A stretch of 64,000 nucleotides of DNA from Thermoleophilaceae bacterium (lineage in GTDB: Bacteria > Actinomycetota > Thermoleophilia > Solirubrobacterales > Thermoleophilaceae): the NCBI GenBank assembly GCA_030447905.1, contig JAUJNZ010000004.1, positions 62,001 through 126,000 on the forward strand, in the 5' to 3' direction. Position 1 is the stretch's first letter, and each line of letters starts with the position of its first letter. The position numbers and the translations under genes were made by a program. Below the pieces are notes generated by a model. The model was given only the letters and a program-made list of their open reading frames with translations. It was not told the origin of the DNA and did no database searches. Of this stretch, positions 1 to 9,047 are shown piece by piece.

Positions 1-432
1 GACCCGCTCGAAGGCCGGACCATGCTGCTCGAGCTGCGCTTCTGGGGGCTGCGCTTCCACGTTGGCGTCAGGGTGGCGCAGGTCACCGACGGGGTGCGCG
101 TGGAGGACGACAGGGAGGTGGTGGTGTGGGGCTGGAGCTATCGGACGCTCGTCGGGCATCTCGAGGCGGGCCAGATGGACTACGAGGTGAGGAAGTGGGT
201 CGACACCGGGGAGGTCGAGTTCCGCATCCACGCTTACTGGCGCGCGGCGGACATAGGCAACCCGATCGTGCGTCTGGGCTTTCGCCTTTTCGGGCGCCGG
301 GAGCAGAAGAGGTTCGTGCGCACCGCCTGCGAACGGATGCGCCGGCTGACCGAGGCGGAGCTCACGTCCGGCGGGCCCCGCCTCGGAGTCAGCGACGGAG
401 GGGTCGGCCTCGTCATCCGTCCGGCAACGTAA
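1..432 (+). CDS. DUF1990-like protein, 5' end outside the window
   Basis: The reading frame is open from the first base and the family core is present, so the true start probably lies upstream; the first ATG inside the window is at 22. The segment WGWSYRTLVGHLEAGQ followed by a beta-strand pattern and a C-terminal RLGFRLFGRREQKRFVR helix matches what I know of the DUF1990 family, in which a glycine-rich GTLPGHPE-like motif and a basic C-terminal helix are typical. No enzymatic function is established for the family. It is the last gene with normal composition before the less GC-rich accessory block that follows. Family assignment is from memory of the motif, so moderately confident. Confidence 0.6.
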   Translation, partial: DPLEGRTMLLELRFWGLRFHVGVRVAQVTDGVRVEDDREVVVWGWSYRTLVGHLEAGQMDYEVRKWVDTGEVEFRIHAYWRAADIGNPIVRLGFRLFGRREQKRFVRTACERMRRLTEAELTSGGPRLGVSDGGVGLVIRPAT

Positions 433-632
433 GGCCTGGGGAATGAGCCGTCCGTCGAGCAAGGGAAGTTGGCTAGACTCTCCTTATCGCCTTACAGTAG
501 CGCTAACGCCGAATGTAGATTGTCTGTAGGAGGCATATCGTTGTATTCGGCAGAGACGGCGAACTGGGGCGTCGTGTGGACGCGCACGATCCGCTCATGC
601 ACTGGACCGTGGGTCAGCGACCTCAACGGCCG

Positions 633-1283
633 TCAATGCACACTGAATACACCTAAAGCAGTACGGCTGGATGCTGGGGCCGTCCGTCCCACCTCTCGTC
701 GCATCAAGCGCAAAAAGCTCTGCGAGCACATGCCGTTGATGAAGACGCTTCCCTCGGAAGATATCCGAACCTCGATCTGGTCGGCGACAGCGCCTAACCG
801 AGGTGCCAGGTGCAAGTACCTTGGGGTTAGGAAACGGAAGCTTTGATTTCTTGAACCTACCCAGGGCCGCTCACGATCGGGCTGGGTACGGTCGTATGGG
901 CCATCGATCAGGAGGTCGGTAACGGCGAGAAGTCGCTCCCATTCGTCGCGACCGGAGCTGGCCAGGACGTCATAAACGTAACCGGAGAAGGTGAGGATTG
1001 ACAGTCCCGCTGCCCGGACTCGCGCACCCAGCTCAGCCAAAGCTCCAGCTTGCTCGAACGGCTCCCCTCCTAGGAATGTCACACCTTCGATGCCGGGCGT
1101 CTCGATCACTCGGGACGCAAGCTGTTCAACCTGCACCGTTTGGCCAGTGTCCCGCGGCCACATATGCGAGTTGAAGCAACTCGGGCACCGGATCGAGCAG
1201 CCTTGAACCCACACACACGCCCGACTTCCCGGCCCCTCGACATTCGTCCGAGCCAAAAATCCGTGGATTCGGAGCTCAGTCAA
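633..1283 (-). CDS. NrdG-like radical-SAM 4Fe-4S activase of the AAA/DUF2997 cassette
   Basis: A 216-residue protein with the radical-SAM cluster motif CX3CX2C at C29, C33 and C36 (GCSIRCPSC) and the SAM-binding LGGEPF motif at 71-76. The short length, the early position of the cysteine motif and the Q-G-C-x(3)-C-x(2)-C spacing match the anaerobic ribonucleotide-reductase activase (NrdG) branch, which makes a 5'-deoxyadenosyl radical to install a glycyl radical in a partner. No NrdD-type glycyl-radical protein is visible here, so the substrate is probably something else, plausibly a member of the cassette. It begins with TTG overlapping the TGA of the preceding helix-hairpin-helix gene (TTGA), which implies translational coupling, and is the last gene of the operon. 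The 200 bases between it and the left-hand gene hold no convincing gene. Confidence 0.85.
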   Translation of the reverse strand: MTELRIHGFLARTNVEGPGSRACVWVQGCSIRCPSCFNSHMWPRDTGQTVQVEQLASRVIETPGIEGVTFLGGEPFEQAGALAELGARVRAAGLSILTFSGYVYDVLASSGRDEWERLLAVTDLLIDGPYDRTQPDRERPWVGSRNQSFRFLTPRYLHLAPRLGAVADQIEVRISSEGSVFINGMCSQSFLRLMRREVGRTAPASSRTALGVFSVH

Positions 1284-2134
1284 AAGTCGACGATCCGGCC
1301 CCTTGGTCCGGATGAAGGGGTCTCCGGCGCTTGGTTCACGATCAGGCGTCCGCGTAGGCGCTGCAGGACGTGGGGCTTGAGTCCGACCGCGACAGCCATC
1401 TCTTCGACCGAGCGAAAGCCCCCGCGCTGGTGCCGTTCCGCGACGACCCGTTTGGCCAAGATTGCCCCTATGCCCGGGAGGGGAGCGAGCTCCTCCTCTC
1501 GAGCTGTATTAACATCCAGCGGTTGTGCAGGGACTTCGTGACCGCGCTGCTCGGCAGTAGAGGGGGCAATCTCCGACGAGCCGGACGATGTAGCGGATTG
1601 CGAGTGGAAGGAGACGGACGGTTTTGGCGCCTGGGTGTGTTCGGTCCACTCCGCCCCGCTCCACCACCGTTGAGCAGCGCCACCACCAGGGTCGGGGTAC
1701 CAGCCGGCGACCGCTTGACTAATCGGACTAGAGCCCGTGGCCGTGGAGTAAGCGGCGCGGGGTGTAGGAAAGCCACGACGCGCTGTTCGTCTCGCCGCAA
1801 GTCGACGGAGGTACTCCCCTCTTATGACGAAAGCGTGAACCGAGGAGGCCACCCATACCAGAAGAAGCAGCACCATCCCCATGTCAAATAGCCCGAAGCC
1901 TGGCGGGTCCTCGGAGGCCGCGACCAAGGGTACCCAAGGCAGGGCATAAGCCGCTGCCCAAACGACCCAGGCACGCTCCCTGACACGGAGCCCCGCATAC
2001 AAGAATGAGACCCAGCTGAGCAGACCGATCGAAAGCGGGGCCCATCCGATCCAGAGCGAGTGCCACAACTCCCACGACTCGCCATAGGGAGTGATCCCCC
2101 GTTTAGCCATGGCCCTCGAGCCGTTCGCGCTCAT
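1280..2134 (-). CDS. Membrane protein with DUF2510-like and helix-hairpin-helix domains
   Basis: A 284-residue protein with three predicted transmembrane segments at about 28-47, 55-72 and 85-104, a DUF2510-like tryptophan motif at 144-168 (GWYPDPGG...RWWSGAEWTEH) and a ComEA-type helix-hairpin-helix region at about 206-266 (LDVNTA then LPGIG). Helix-hairpin-helix modules bind DNA non-specifically or mediate protein contacts; attached to a membrane anchor here, the ligand is unknown. The last residues are RGRIVDF, closely matching the end of the AAA ATPase in the same operon (GGRTVDF). The start overlaps the DUF2997 gene; ATG 2134 and ATG 2110 are both possible. The gene is intact, unlike the frameshifted ATPase upstream. 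Precise function is unknown. Confidence 0.8.
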   Translation of the reverse strand: MSANGSRAMAKRGITPYGESWELWHSLWIGWAPLSIGLLSWVSFLYAGLRVRERAWVVWAAAYALPWVPLVAASEDPPGFGLFDMGMVLLLLVWVASSVHAFVIRGEYLRRLAARRTARRGFPTPRAAYSTATGSSPISQAVAGWYPDPGGGAAQRWWSGAEWTEHTQAPKPSVSFHSQSATSSGSSEIAPSTAEQRGHEVPAQPLDVNTAREEELAPLPGIGAILAKRVVAERHQRGGFRSVEEMAVAVGLKPHVLQRLRGRLIVNQAPETPSSGPRGRIVDF

Positions 2135-2330
2135 CCGCTCCCTCGAGTGCTATCTGGCTTCCGCGTTGAGGCTCATAAAACTCTTCGGTGTACCAGGAGT
2201 CAACAACTTGAGCTCCCGTCAGGTGCTCAAGCTCCTCGATGTAGGGAAGGCACTCCGAGCCTTTCATCCCTTGCGTTTCCGCTTCAACGCTCCCGTCAGG
2301 GCGGATACGAACCGTCATGCGCTTGGTCAT
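2103..2330 (-). CDS. DUF2997 family small protein
   Basis: A 75-residue protein whose first half has the DUF2997 pattern: a short strand ending in a PDG turn (VRIRPDGSVEAET), then GMKGSEC and a helix (YIEELEHLTG). In genomes I know of, DUF2997 proteins are small companions of DUF1257 proteins and Ycf46-type AAA ATPases, notably in cyanobacteria; no biochemical role is established. The ATG overlaps the TGA of the DUF1257-like gene (ATGA), and its own stop lies inside the start region of the helix-hairpin-helix gene, so it belongs to one coupled operon. The single cysteine of the GSEC segment is the family-conserved one as I recall it. Confidence 0.75.
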   Translation of the reverse strand: MTKRMTVRIRPDGSVEAETQGMKGSECLPYIEELEHLTGAQVVDSWYTEEFYEPQRGSQIALEGADERERLEGHG

Positions 2331-2659
2331 CCCGACTGCTCGACTCTGAGCGTCAACACGATCGAGTTGTCCTCCTCGACCCGCTCGCTTTCTAGGGCTA
2401 GGCCTTGCTGCTGGGCTCGCTCGACCACTTGCTCGTATACCCGCTCCTGAACGAGCCGGGTGTACTCAGCGTCGAGCTGCTCGAGAACCGTCTGCGCTTG
2501 CGCTTGAGGCACCGTTCCCGGGAAAAGCGCCTCGAATGTTCCCGAGTCGGTGCGAGCGAGGGAGAGGAATTCCTGCGACCTCGCTAACGCCGGCTCCTCC
2601 CTCACTGCCGCCCGATGAGGCCCCGAGCGCTGCTGCCGCCGCCCCGAGAAGCTGCTCAT
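2327..2659 (-). CDS. DUF1257 (Ycf35)-like protein
   Basis: A 110-residue protein. The C-terminal half consists of a long helix (about 56-90) followed by a strand with EEDNSIVLTLRV, resembling the C-terminus of DUF1257/Ycf35 proteins, which end in a helix and a D-G-S-I-x-L strand. The N-terminal half (MSSFSG then Ser/Arg-rich) is poorly conserved against my memory of the family and may be divergent or disturbed by an unnoticed indel. Its position between a DUF2997 gene and a Ycf46-like ATPase supports the assignment. The start codon overlaps the TGA of a 45-codon gene (ATGA). Function unknown; called mainly on context. Confidence 0.55.
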   Translation of the reverse strand: MSSFSGRRQQRSGPHRAAVREEPALARSQEFLSLARTDSGTFEALFPGTVPQAQAQTVLEQLDAEYTRLVQERVYEQVVERAQQQGLALESERVEEDNSIVLTLRVEQSG

Positions 2660-2793
2660 CGCGCATGCGCGTTTTCGAAGGAATACGGCGGAGCAGCGAA
2701 CGCCTGCTGCTCGACGCGTCGCGCCCGGTAGCGCCCGATCACGCCTACTCCGGCGGCGATGGCGAAGGGAATGAGCTCGAGCCCCGTACTCAT
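2656..2793 (-). CDS. 45-residue micro-protein of the AAA cassette
   Basis: A short frame that fits exactly between the AAA ATPase stop (2800) and the DUF1257-like start. It starts with ATG at 2793 and its TGA forms an ATGA overlap with the next ATG, the same junction type used elsewhere in the operon; this is the main evidence that it is translated. The product has a hydrophobic stretch at about residues 5-20 (LELIPFAIAAGVGVIGRY) followed by a basic segment and a polar tail, so it could be a one-pass membrane peptide or an adaptor. No homologue is recognised. It could in principle be a translational spacer rather than a functional protein. Confidence 0.55.
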   Translation of the reverse strand: MSTGLELIPFAIAAGVGVIGRYRARRVEQQAFAAPPYSFENAHAR

Positions 2794-2799
2794 GCGGAC

Positions 2800-4461
<1,662 letters not shown>

Positions 4462-4925
4462 GCGGTCCGAGCTTACAAGGCGTGGACGTACCGGGGTTCA
4501 AGGGTAGGCGGGCCTCATGGTCCCCCGTTCACCGATGCCCTCGCCCCTGGGCGGATATAGGCGCCTCGCCCCAGAGTGTCTCGACTCGCGCGTCGGGGCA
4601 ATCCAGTCGTGAGGAGTAGCCGATCACCCGAGCCGGGAAGGCCCCGAACAATTCGGCAGGCATGAGGCCACAGACACCGCCGAATCCGTTTCCATTTTGT
4701 TTCCTCGACGCCGTTCGTTCTCTCGGGGGAGCATCGAGACACTCGGCGAAGCCCTTTTCCATGGGGAATCGGGTGATGGGCCTGGTTGGGCAGGGTTCGA
4801 AACAGGACCTTGGTGCAGAGCTAGCGCGCTTGGCGGATCGAGCTGCTGATGGCCCGGTTGCGGATTCGCCTGTTGCCCGAGTCGAAGCGACGCGGCGTGT
4901 CTGACGGTCGATCACGGACGCCGTC
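4462..4925. other. Gene-poor stretch upstream of the AAA cassette
   Basis: No convincing coding sequence on either strand. The longest frames have biased, low-complexity translations and no motif I recognise. The promoter of the leftward AAA operon must lie here, just above 4461, but I see no clear -35/-10 pair. A GGTTCGAAAC stretch near 4796 looks like a tRNA T-loop but has no surrounding cloverleaf. The segment may contain remnants of mobile DNA. Confidence 0.4.
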
Positions 4926-5168
4926 GTGACGGTGTTGGGATCGGCTGGCGAACTACGGGCGACTGACGTCCATGCCGCCGTCCAGACGCTGCTCGGCGAG
5001 CCGGTCTCCTTCTCGTCGATCAAGAACTGTCTGGCGAGCAACACGGTCGGAGATGGTCGCCGCTTCGAGCGCATGGGTAGCGGCCGTTATCGCTTGGCGC
5101 GTTGCCTCCTCGTCCCCGGCGGCGCTGATCCTGCTTTCGCGCGAGAGAGCAAAAGTGAGCCCATGTAG
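4926..5168 (+). CDS. Small protein with winged-helix-like segment, possible fragment
   Basis: An 80-residue frame from GTG 4926. Residues about 9-54 (ELRATDVHAAVQTLLG, then SFSSIKNCLASN, ending GRYRLAR) have the helix-turn-helix plus wing pattern seen in small actinobacterial winged-helix domains, including the C-terminal parts of some recombinase- or restriction-associated proteins. The domain is complete but nothing precedes it in frame after the stop at 4902-4904, so this may be a remnant of a larger gene or a stand-alone DNA-binding protein. It is the only plausible plus-strand gene between 433 and 10,600. The C-terminal 25 residues look unstructured. Low confidence that it is functional. 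Confidence 0.4.
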   Translation: MTVLGSAGELRATDVHAAVQTLLGEPVSFSSIKNCLASNTVGDGRRFERMGSGRYRLARCLLVPGGADPAFARESKSEPM

Positions 5169-5265
5169 TGCCACACAACCCCTGGGCTTCGCCGGTCGAA
5201 CCTGAAGTGCGGCGGACCGGCGGCCGAGCGCCTCAACACAGAGTTCCGGCCCGCTCCAGCCCCAG

Positions 5266-5841
5266 TCATGTGTGAGGGTCGGCAGCTTTGAGCTCCGCTG
5301 CTACCGCGTCGGCACGTGCACGCCGGGCGCTGGGCCCCCAGCCTTCGTTGCCTTCGAACGAACCCTCGAACACGGCACGCTGGCCGCGGCTGTTCTCCGC
5401 GAATCTACCGCGGAACTCCTTTTCGAACGCGGACTTGACCCCCTTTGCGATCCACGCTTCATCAGCGTTTTCCGCTTTCTTGATGCTCAACGCCGTGATG
5501 AAGGCGGTGAGTGCAGCGACGGACGCAGCCAGCAGTTTCTTGGTCTCCGTGCTGGCGTCCTTCGCAGGCTCGAGCCAAACGCCGATCGCGATCAGAACTG
5601 CCGCGGCGCTGCCCGCCATCAGCAGCAGGCTCACAGCACGCCAAGCCATCAATCGCACGCCGCGCACGGGGTCATGTGGTATCCGCGCCCTACCGGCAGC
5701 GGAGACCGCCACTGTTGTTATCGCGAGCAGGCCGACGATCGCGACCGGAATCAGCCAATGCGTCTTGAACGCAAGCCATGCGAGCCCGACGCCGATGAGC
5801 GCGACCGCTAGCGCAGCTGCTGGCGCCGGCAGCCGACTCAT
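5266..5841 (-). CDS. Four-helix membrane protein with soluble C-terminal tail, function unknown
   Basis: A 191-residue protein with predicted membrane helices at about 7-25, 29-48, 67-88 and 103-120, followed by a charged tail of about 70 residues beginning KKAENADEAWIAKGVKSAF. No family is recognised. Its ATG overlaps the stop of the 84-residue gene upstream (ATGA), so the two are translated together. It lies at the end of a minus-strand set with a metallo-beta-lactamase-fold gene and another membrane protein, so a role as effector or membrane sensor in an accessory module is possible; this is inference from position and topology only. Confidence 0.6.
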   Translation of the reverse strand: MSRLPAPAAALAVALIGVGLAWLAFKTHWLIPVAIVGLLAITTVAVSAAGRARIPHDPVRGVRLMAWRAVSLLLMAGSAAAVLIAIGVWLEPAKDASTETKKLLAASVAALTAFITALSIKKAENADEAWIAKGVKSAFEKEFRGRFAENSRGQRAVFEGSFEGNEGWGPSARRARADAVAAELKAADPHT

Positions 5842-6092
5842 GGTTTTAGGTCGGTAGCGGCAGGCGCACAGTGCTCAGGCGTGTGGGTGCAACACCACTC
5901 GAGCCCTGAGTCGGTCATAACTAGGCGCACTTGGGCATATGGCTCGGCCCGGCGGCACTCCCCTTCGAGCTCCAGAGTCTCCACGGCAAGCCGGAGAACG
6001 TGCTCGGCAGCCGGATCACGCTCTCTCATAGTCTCGAACTGCCGATGCAGTTCGCGCCTGGACTGCTCATCTGCCATACGCCGAGCCTCCAT
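5838..6092 (-). CDS. Small acidic/basic soluble protein, function unknown
   Basis: An 84-residue protein. The first 45 residues form a charged amphipathic helix (MADEQSRRELHRQFETMRER onward); the rest contains a Cys-Cys pair in GLEWCCTHTPEHC and a further cysteine, which might bind metal. No family is recognised. It shares an ATGA junction with the downstream four-helix membrane protein. ATG 6092 has an in-frame alternative five codons later (MADEQS). Support is the coupling and plausible amino-acid composition; no homology evidence. Confidence 0.5.
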   Translation of the reverse strand: MEARRMADEQSRRELHRQFETMRERDPAAEHVLRLAVETLELEGECRRAEPYAQVRLVMTDSGLEWCCTHTPEHCAPAATDLKP

Positions 6093-6152
6093 CTCTCATG
6101 CAAGGTAGTACGCCTTTGCCCGCTCCGCAAGGCGTGCGGGGTATGGCAGCGC

Positions 6153-6184
6153 GCTCGGGCTCATTTGACCCCATGAGCCCGAGC
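6153..6184. terminator. Strong stem-loop between two minus-strand gene sets
   Basis: An inverted repeat with 12 paired bases, GCTCGGGCTCAT and its complement, around an 8-base loop. It lies about 200 bases beyond the end of the leftward 4TM gene and just upstream of the leftward 84-residue gene. There is no clear U-tract on either side, so it may be a bidirectional or Rho-assisted terminator, or a regulatory hairpin. The rest of 6093-6378 shows nothing coding. Confidence 0.45.
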
Positions 6185-6378
6185 CGCGCGCCGGATGGCG
6201 CGGCTCACGCAGCCGCTCCGGCCTGGAGCATCGGCCGATCCCCCCCATTCCGAGGGGGGGCCGGCCGGCCGCGAGCCCTACAGCGGCCGGGCCGCAGTCA
6301 CGGAAGCCGCGGGCACCGTCCTAAACGCTCAAGCATGGTCAGGGCCAGATACCGAACGCGGGCGCCGGCCGTGCGGGG

Positions 6379-7095
6379 TCATCCGGACCGGCGCTGGTGA
6401 ATGAGCACCTCCAGCGCGGCCATGAGCCGGTCCGCGTAACGCTCGGCCGCTGACCTAACCCAACTCGGAGTCGCCAATTTCCACCAACCGACGAGCCAGA
6501 GGCCGCCCACGGCTGCTGCCACCCAGAACCGTCCGACGTCCGCAGCCCCGCGCCCAGCGCCGGTGGCGAGTAGCGGGAGGCTCACTACAACTACCCCTGC
6601 GGCTACGCCCATGGCGATTGGGCGGAGTCCGAGACAATTCCTCCGGAACCCGTACTCAGCATTCTCGTCGGCGACCAGCGGGTGCTCATCTCGCTTCCGG
6701 GTCAGTTCGCGCAACGTTGCGACCGCCTCGTCGTAGCGACGATCACTTGCCGCGGGATCGGCCAGCTCCTCGTCCCGGCTGGGTAGTTTCTCATCCGTCA
6801 CGGCCTCGAACAGCCGATGGCGGCGCTCAACAGCCGACGGGTCAGCTGCGTTTCTCCACCGGAGGCGCTGCTGTGCAGGCGCGCCGCCCCAGCTTTCCCA
6901 GAGTCCCGGTTGCAAGCGTTGGCCTAATCCGCGGACTACCCCGCAGATGACCACGCCTAGAACGCCCAGACTGATCGCCGCTACCGAGATGAGCTCGCGC
7001 GGCGAGACGAGGCCTCCCACGAGTAAGACGATCGCCGGAACCGCCGCGACGGCGGCGGGTGCGAGGCGAGCACGCCGACTGTAGGCGTCGAACAT
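6379..7095 (-). CDS. 2+2 transmembrane partner of the MBL-fold protein
   Basis: A 238-residue protein from ATG 7095 (the frame is open further upstream, but that part overlaps the neighbouring gene and is arginine-rich, so I reject it). Two helices at about 8-30 and 34-54, a cytosolic middle region, then two helices at about 158-178 and 188-206. The middle holds RRYDEAVATLRELTRK and the conserved-looking ADENAEYGFRRNCLGLRP. Paired hairpins around a soluble core recall the 2TM/4TM effector domains described in nucleotide-signal and SLOG-linked conflict systems, though I cannot assign a named family. It follows the MBL-fold gene by 11 bases, so the two very likely act together. Confidence 0.7.
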   Translation of the reverse strand: MFDAYSRRARLAPAAVAAVPAIVLLVGGLVSPRELISVAAISLGVLGVVICGVVRGLGQRLQPGLWESWGGAPAQQRLRWRNAADPSAVERRHRLFEAVTDEKLPSRDEELADPAASDRRYDEAVATLRELTRKRDEHPLVADENAEYGFRRNCLGLRPIAMGVAAGVVVVSLPLLATGAGRGAADVGRFWVAAAVGGLWLVGWWKLATPSWVRSAAERYADRLMAALEVLIHQRRSG

Positions 7096-7106
7096 AGAAT
7101 AGGGCT

Positions 7107-8111
7107 TTAGTCGTCCGCTTCCTCGACCATTGGGCCAAGCGGCGTGGCCGGACCCCAGTTTGCCCGGGCAGGCGTCCCATGTGGGCGGCTGATCGATTGG
7201 CCTGCCGTGGCGACCACGGTGCACCCTCGACGCTTGTACGCGTTGACCACCCTGCCGGAAGGATGCTTGGGCGAGATTCGGACAACGGAGACGAACGCCG
7301 AACGGGTCTCCTCCTGCCCTGTCGGACCGAGAAGTCGGTCGAGCCACGCAGATGAGGCGTTGCGCCGACTTCCGTGGTGAGGAACCTGAACGAAGTCGGG
7401 CGGCGCGGCAAGGCCAACGGCTTCGGCCTCGTCCCAAGCCCTCTCGAGTGCCGGCACTCCAGCGTCAGCCGTGAAGAGAAGGGACTGGTCGTCGACACGC
7501 AGCAGGCTGACCGTTGAGCTGTTGTTCCGCGGCGAGACTTCCTTTTCGCTAAAGGGGGTTTCAACTCCGAGTGCAGCGCCGATCCGATCGAACAGCCCGC
7601 GCGCCGCCTCGACGATGGCCTTGCCAGCCGGCGTGGACCTTCCCACGCCGCTGACCTGCTCGACCATGAGCTCCTCGTAGTAGGTCTCTGTCGGTCCGAG
7701 TACGGTAAGCGCTCCGCCGAAGGCCTGCGTCCCAGCCCACGGCTCCCGCACCGCGGTTCCCCGCGCGCGAGCAAGCGCAATGAGATCGTTGACCGCGGCC
7801 GCGGCCGGCAGCGTCGCGCCCCCGTGCTGGGTGAGGTCGTGGAGCCAAAGCTCCCTCACCTGCAATCCGCGGATCACCTCGCCCATGCCTCCGATGTGGT
7901 CGCCATCGGGGTGCGTGAGTATCGCGACGTCGATCTCGTTGGTGCCGTAGTAGCTCCGGACGTGCTCGACGAGCGCCTCGCCATCGTCGGCAAACCCCGC
8001 GTCGATGATGACGCGGACCCACCGGCCCGTGTCCGGATGCGAGAAGCGCAGAGCGATCGCGTCTCCGGAGTCTTCTCCGTCGCCTACAGGGAGAAAGTCG
8101 ACCTCGTACAT
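7107..8111 (-). CDS. ComEC-like metallo-beta-lactamase-fold hydrolase
   Basis: A 334-residue protein from ATG 8111, which has a good ribosome site (GGAAGGAG) eight bases upstream; the longer open frame upstream is not coding. Metal-ligand motifs are present: LTHPDGDHIGG at about 66-75, FTADAG further on, and VPHHGSRRNASSAW near 265. These are the signatures of the stand-alone relatives of the ComEC C-terminal domain, which bind two metals and are thought to cleave phosphodiesters. There is no signal peptide, so it acts in the cytoplasm. Gene order with a 2+2 TM protein just downstream and a winged-helix protein upstream suggests a small nuclease/effector module rather than DNA uptake, since no comEA or comEC channel is nearby. 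Confidence 0.85.
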   Translation of the reverse strand: MYEVDFLPVGDGEDSGDAIALRFSHPDTGRWVRVIIDAGFADDGEALVEHVRSYYGTNEIDVAILTHPDGDHIGGMGEVIRGLQVRELWLHDLTQHGGATLPAAAAVNDLIALARARGTAVREPWAGTQAFGGALTVLGPTETYYEELMVEQVSGVGRSTPAGKAIVEAARGLFDRIGAALGVETPFSEKEVSPRNNSSTVSLLRVDDQSLLFTADAGVPALERAWDEAEAVGLAAPPDFVQVPHHGSRRNASSAWLDRLLGPTGQEETRSAFVSVVRISPKHPSGRVVNAYKRRGCTVVATAGQSISRPHGTPARANWGPATPLGPMVEEADD

Positions 8112-8245
8112 TCCTGCTCCTTCCTCGAGCCCCTTTGCGCGCTGCCCGGCCTCGTCCGAAATGTTGCGGTGTGGTGCACAGCCACGTAAGGCTCGTAACC
8201 AACCAGACCGTCCGGACGGACGTCTGATGAGGGCGGCGCTTCGCC

Positions 8246-8698
8246 TCAGGTAACGAGTCGGTAGAGGCCGGTGCGCGTGCCGACGCGTTCCACGCTGTCG
8301 GCACGGCTGACTCCCGTCAAGAAGCTGTTGAGCGGGTTGCGGCCCGCGACCTCGAAGCCCTCGGCGCGCAACAGCGAGAACCAATCTCGGTAGTGGACCG
8401 CGCGGTCCGTCCCAACGCGTCGCCGAAGGACCTCAACGGCGACTTCTTGCAGCCGCCGTCCTCGCAGCTGCCGATCGAGCCGTTCTAGCCGGAGTTGTGG
8501 CCGACGGTCCGAGAGCTCCTCGATCTCACGGAGTAGGCGTTCCTCTCGCGCGAGCTGTTCTTCCACGCTCGCCACTATCTCGCGATGGACAGTCGCTCGC
8601 TCTTGTAGGTCGTGGATGCTGGTGATGAGGCGGCCGCGTTCACGCTCGAGCATCCGGTCGCTGGCGGCCGCGAGGTCGGTGGGCGGGTGCGCTGCCAT
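8246..8698 (-). CDS. Coiled-coil plus HARE-HTH-like winged-helix protein
   Basis: A 150-residue protein. Residues about 12-80 form a heptad-rich coiled coil (repeating L-x2-E-x3-L). Residues 82-150 hold a winged-helix domain: RRLQEVAVEVLRRR, AVHYRDWFSLLRAEGFEVAG, NSFLTGVSRA and a GLYRLVT end. The W-F-x-L-L-x2-G-x-x-V-x-G core is typical of HARE-HTH-type domains, which are found in restriction and chromatin proteins and are proposed to recognise modified DNA. It lies 134 bases upstream of the MBL-fold gene on the same strand and just downstream of tRNA-Val, so it may sense or regulate the module. Confidence 0.65.
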   Translation of the reverse strand: MAAHPPTDLAAASDRMLERERGRLITSIHDLQERATVHREIVASVEEQLAREERLLREIEELSDRRPQLRLERLDRQLRGRRLQEVAVEVLRRRVGTDRAVHYRDWFSLLRAEGFEVAGRNPLNSFLTGVSRADSVERVGTRTGLYRLVT

Positions 8699-8815
8699 GG
8701 GCGCAACCGTAGGTCGGCGATCGGACGCGCACCCATGCGCTCCACATGCGGGCGCGTGAGGTCGGCGTCTAGTCGATCGCCCGGTTCGGACTCCGCGCTG
8801 ACCGGTTCCAGAATT

Positions 8816-8887
8816 TGGGCGCGGCTGGTTTCGAACCAGCGACCTCTCGCGTGTGAAGCGAGCGCTCTCCCACTGAGCTACGCGCCC
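8816..8887 (-). tRNA. tRNA-Val (anticodon CAC)
   Basis: Read on the minus strand, the acceptor stem GGGCGCG pairs with CGCGCCC, the D-arm contains TAGCTCAGTGGGAGAGC, the anticodon arm CTCGC-TTCACAC-GCGAG gives anticodon CAC, and the T-arm has GGTTCGAAACC. The length is about 72 bases including an A discriminator; no CCA is encoded. It marks the right edge of the accessory block, a common site for integration, though I found no convincing duplicated 3' end. Confidence 0.95.
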
Positions 8888-9047
8888 GGTGCGACGATTC
8901 TAGTCTTGGAGGCTGGGCGGCTACTCGAGCGCTCGAGGCCGCTGCACGAGGCTTCCTGCGGCACCACGCAGGATCGAGGCGACACGGGACGCATGTCGCA
9001 AAGCGCTCCTGTTCAGAGACGGCTGGCCACAACGGAAGACCTACGGC

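Noticed and set aside
469-846. A plus-strand frame of 125 codons overlapping the radical-SAM gene
   Set aside because: It is antisense to a gene with clear catalytic motifs, has Ser/Arg-biased composition and no ribosome site or recognisable motif.
4790-4815. GGTTCGAAAC, resembling a tRNA T-loop and possibly an att site
   Set aside because: No acceptor, D or anticodon arm surrounds it, and the match to tRNA-Val ends after about ten bases.
7096-7437. N-terminal extension of the 4TM gene
   Set aside because: The added residues are Arg/Pro-rich and antiparallel in frame with the MBL-fold coding region; ATG 7095 gives a normal membrane protein start.
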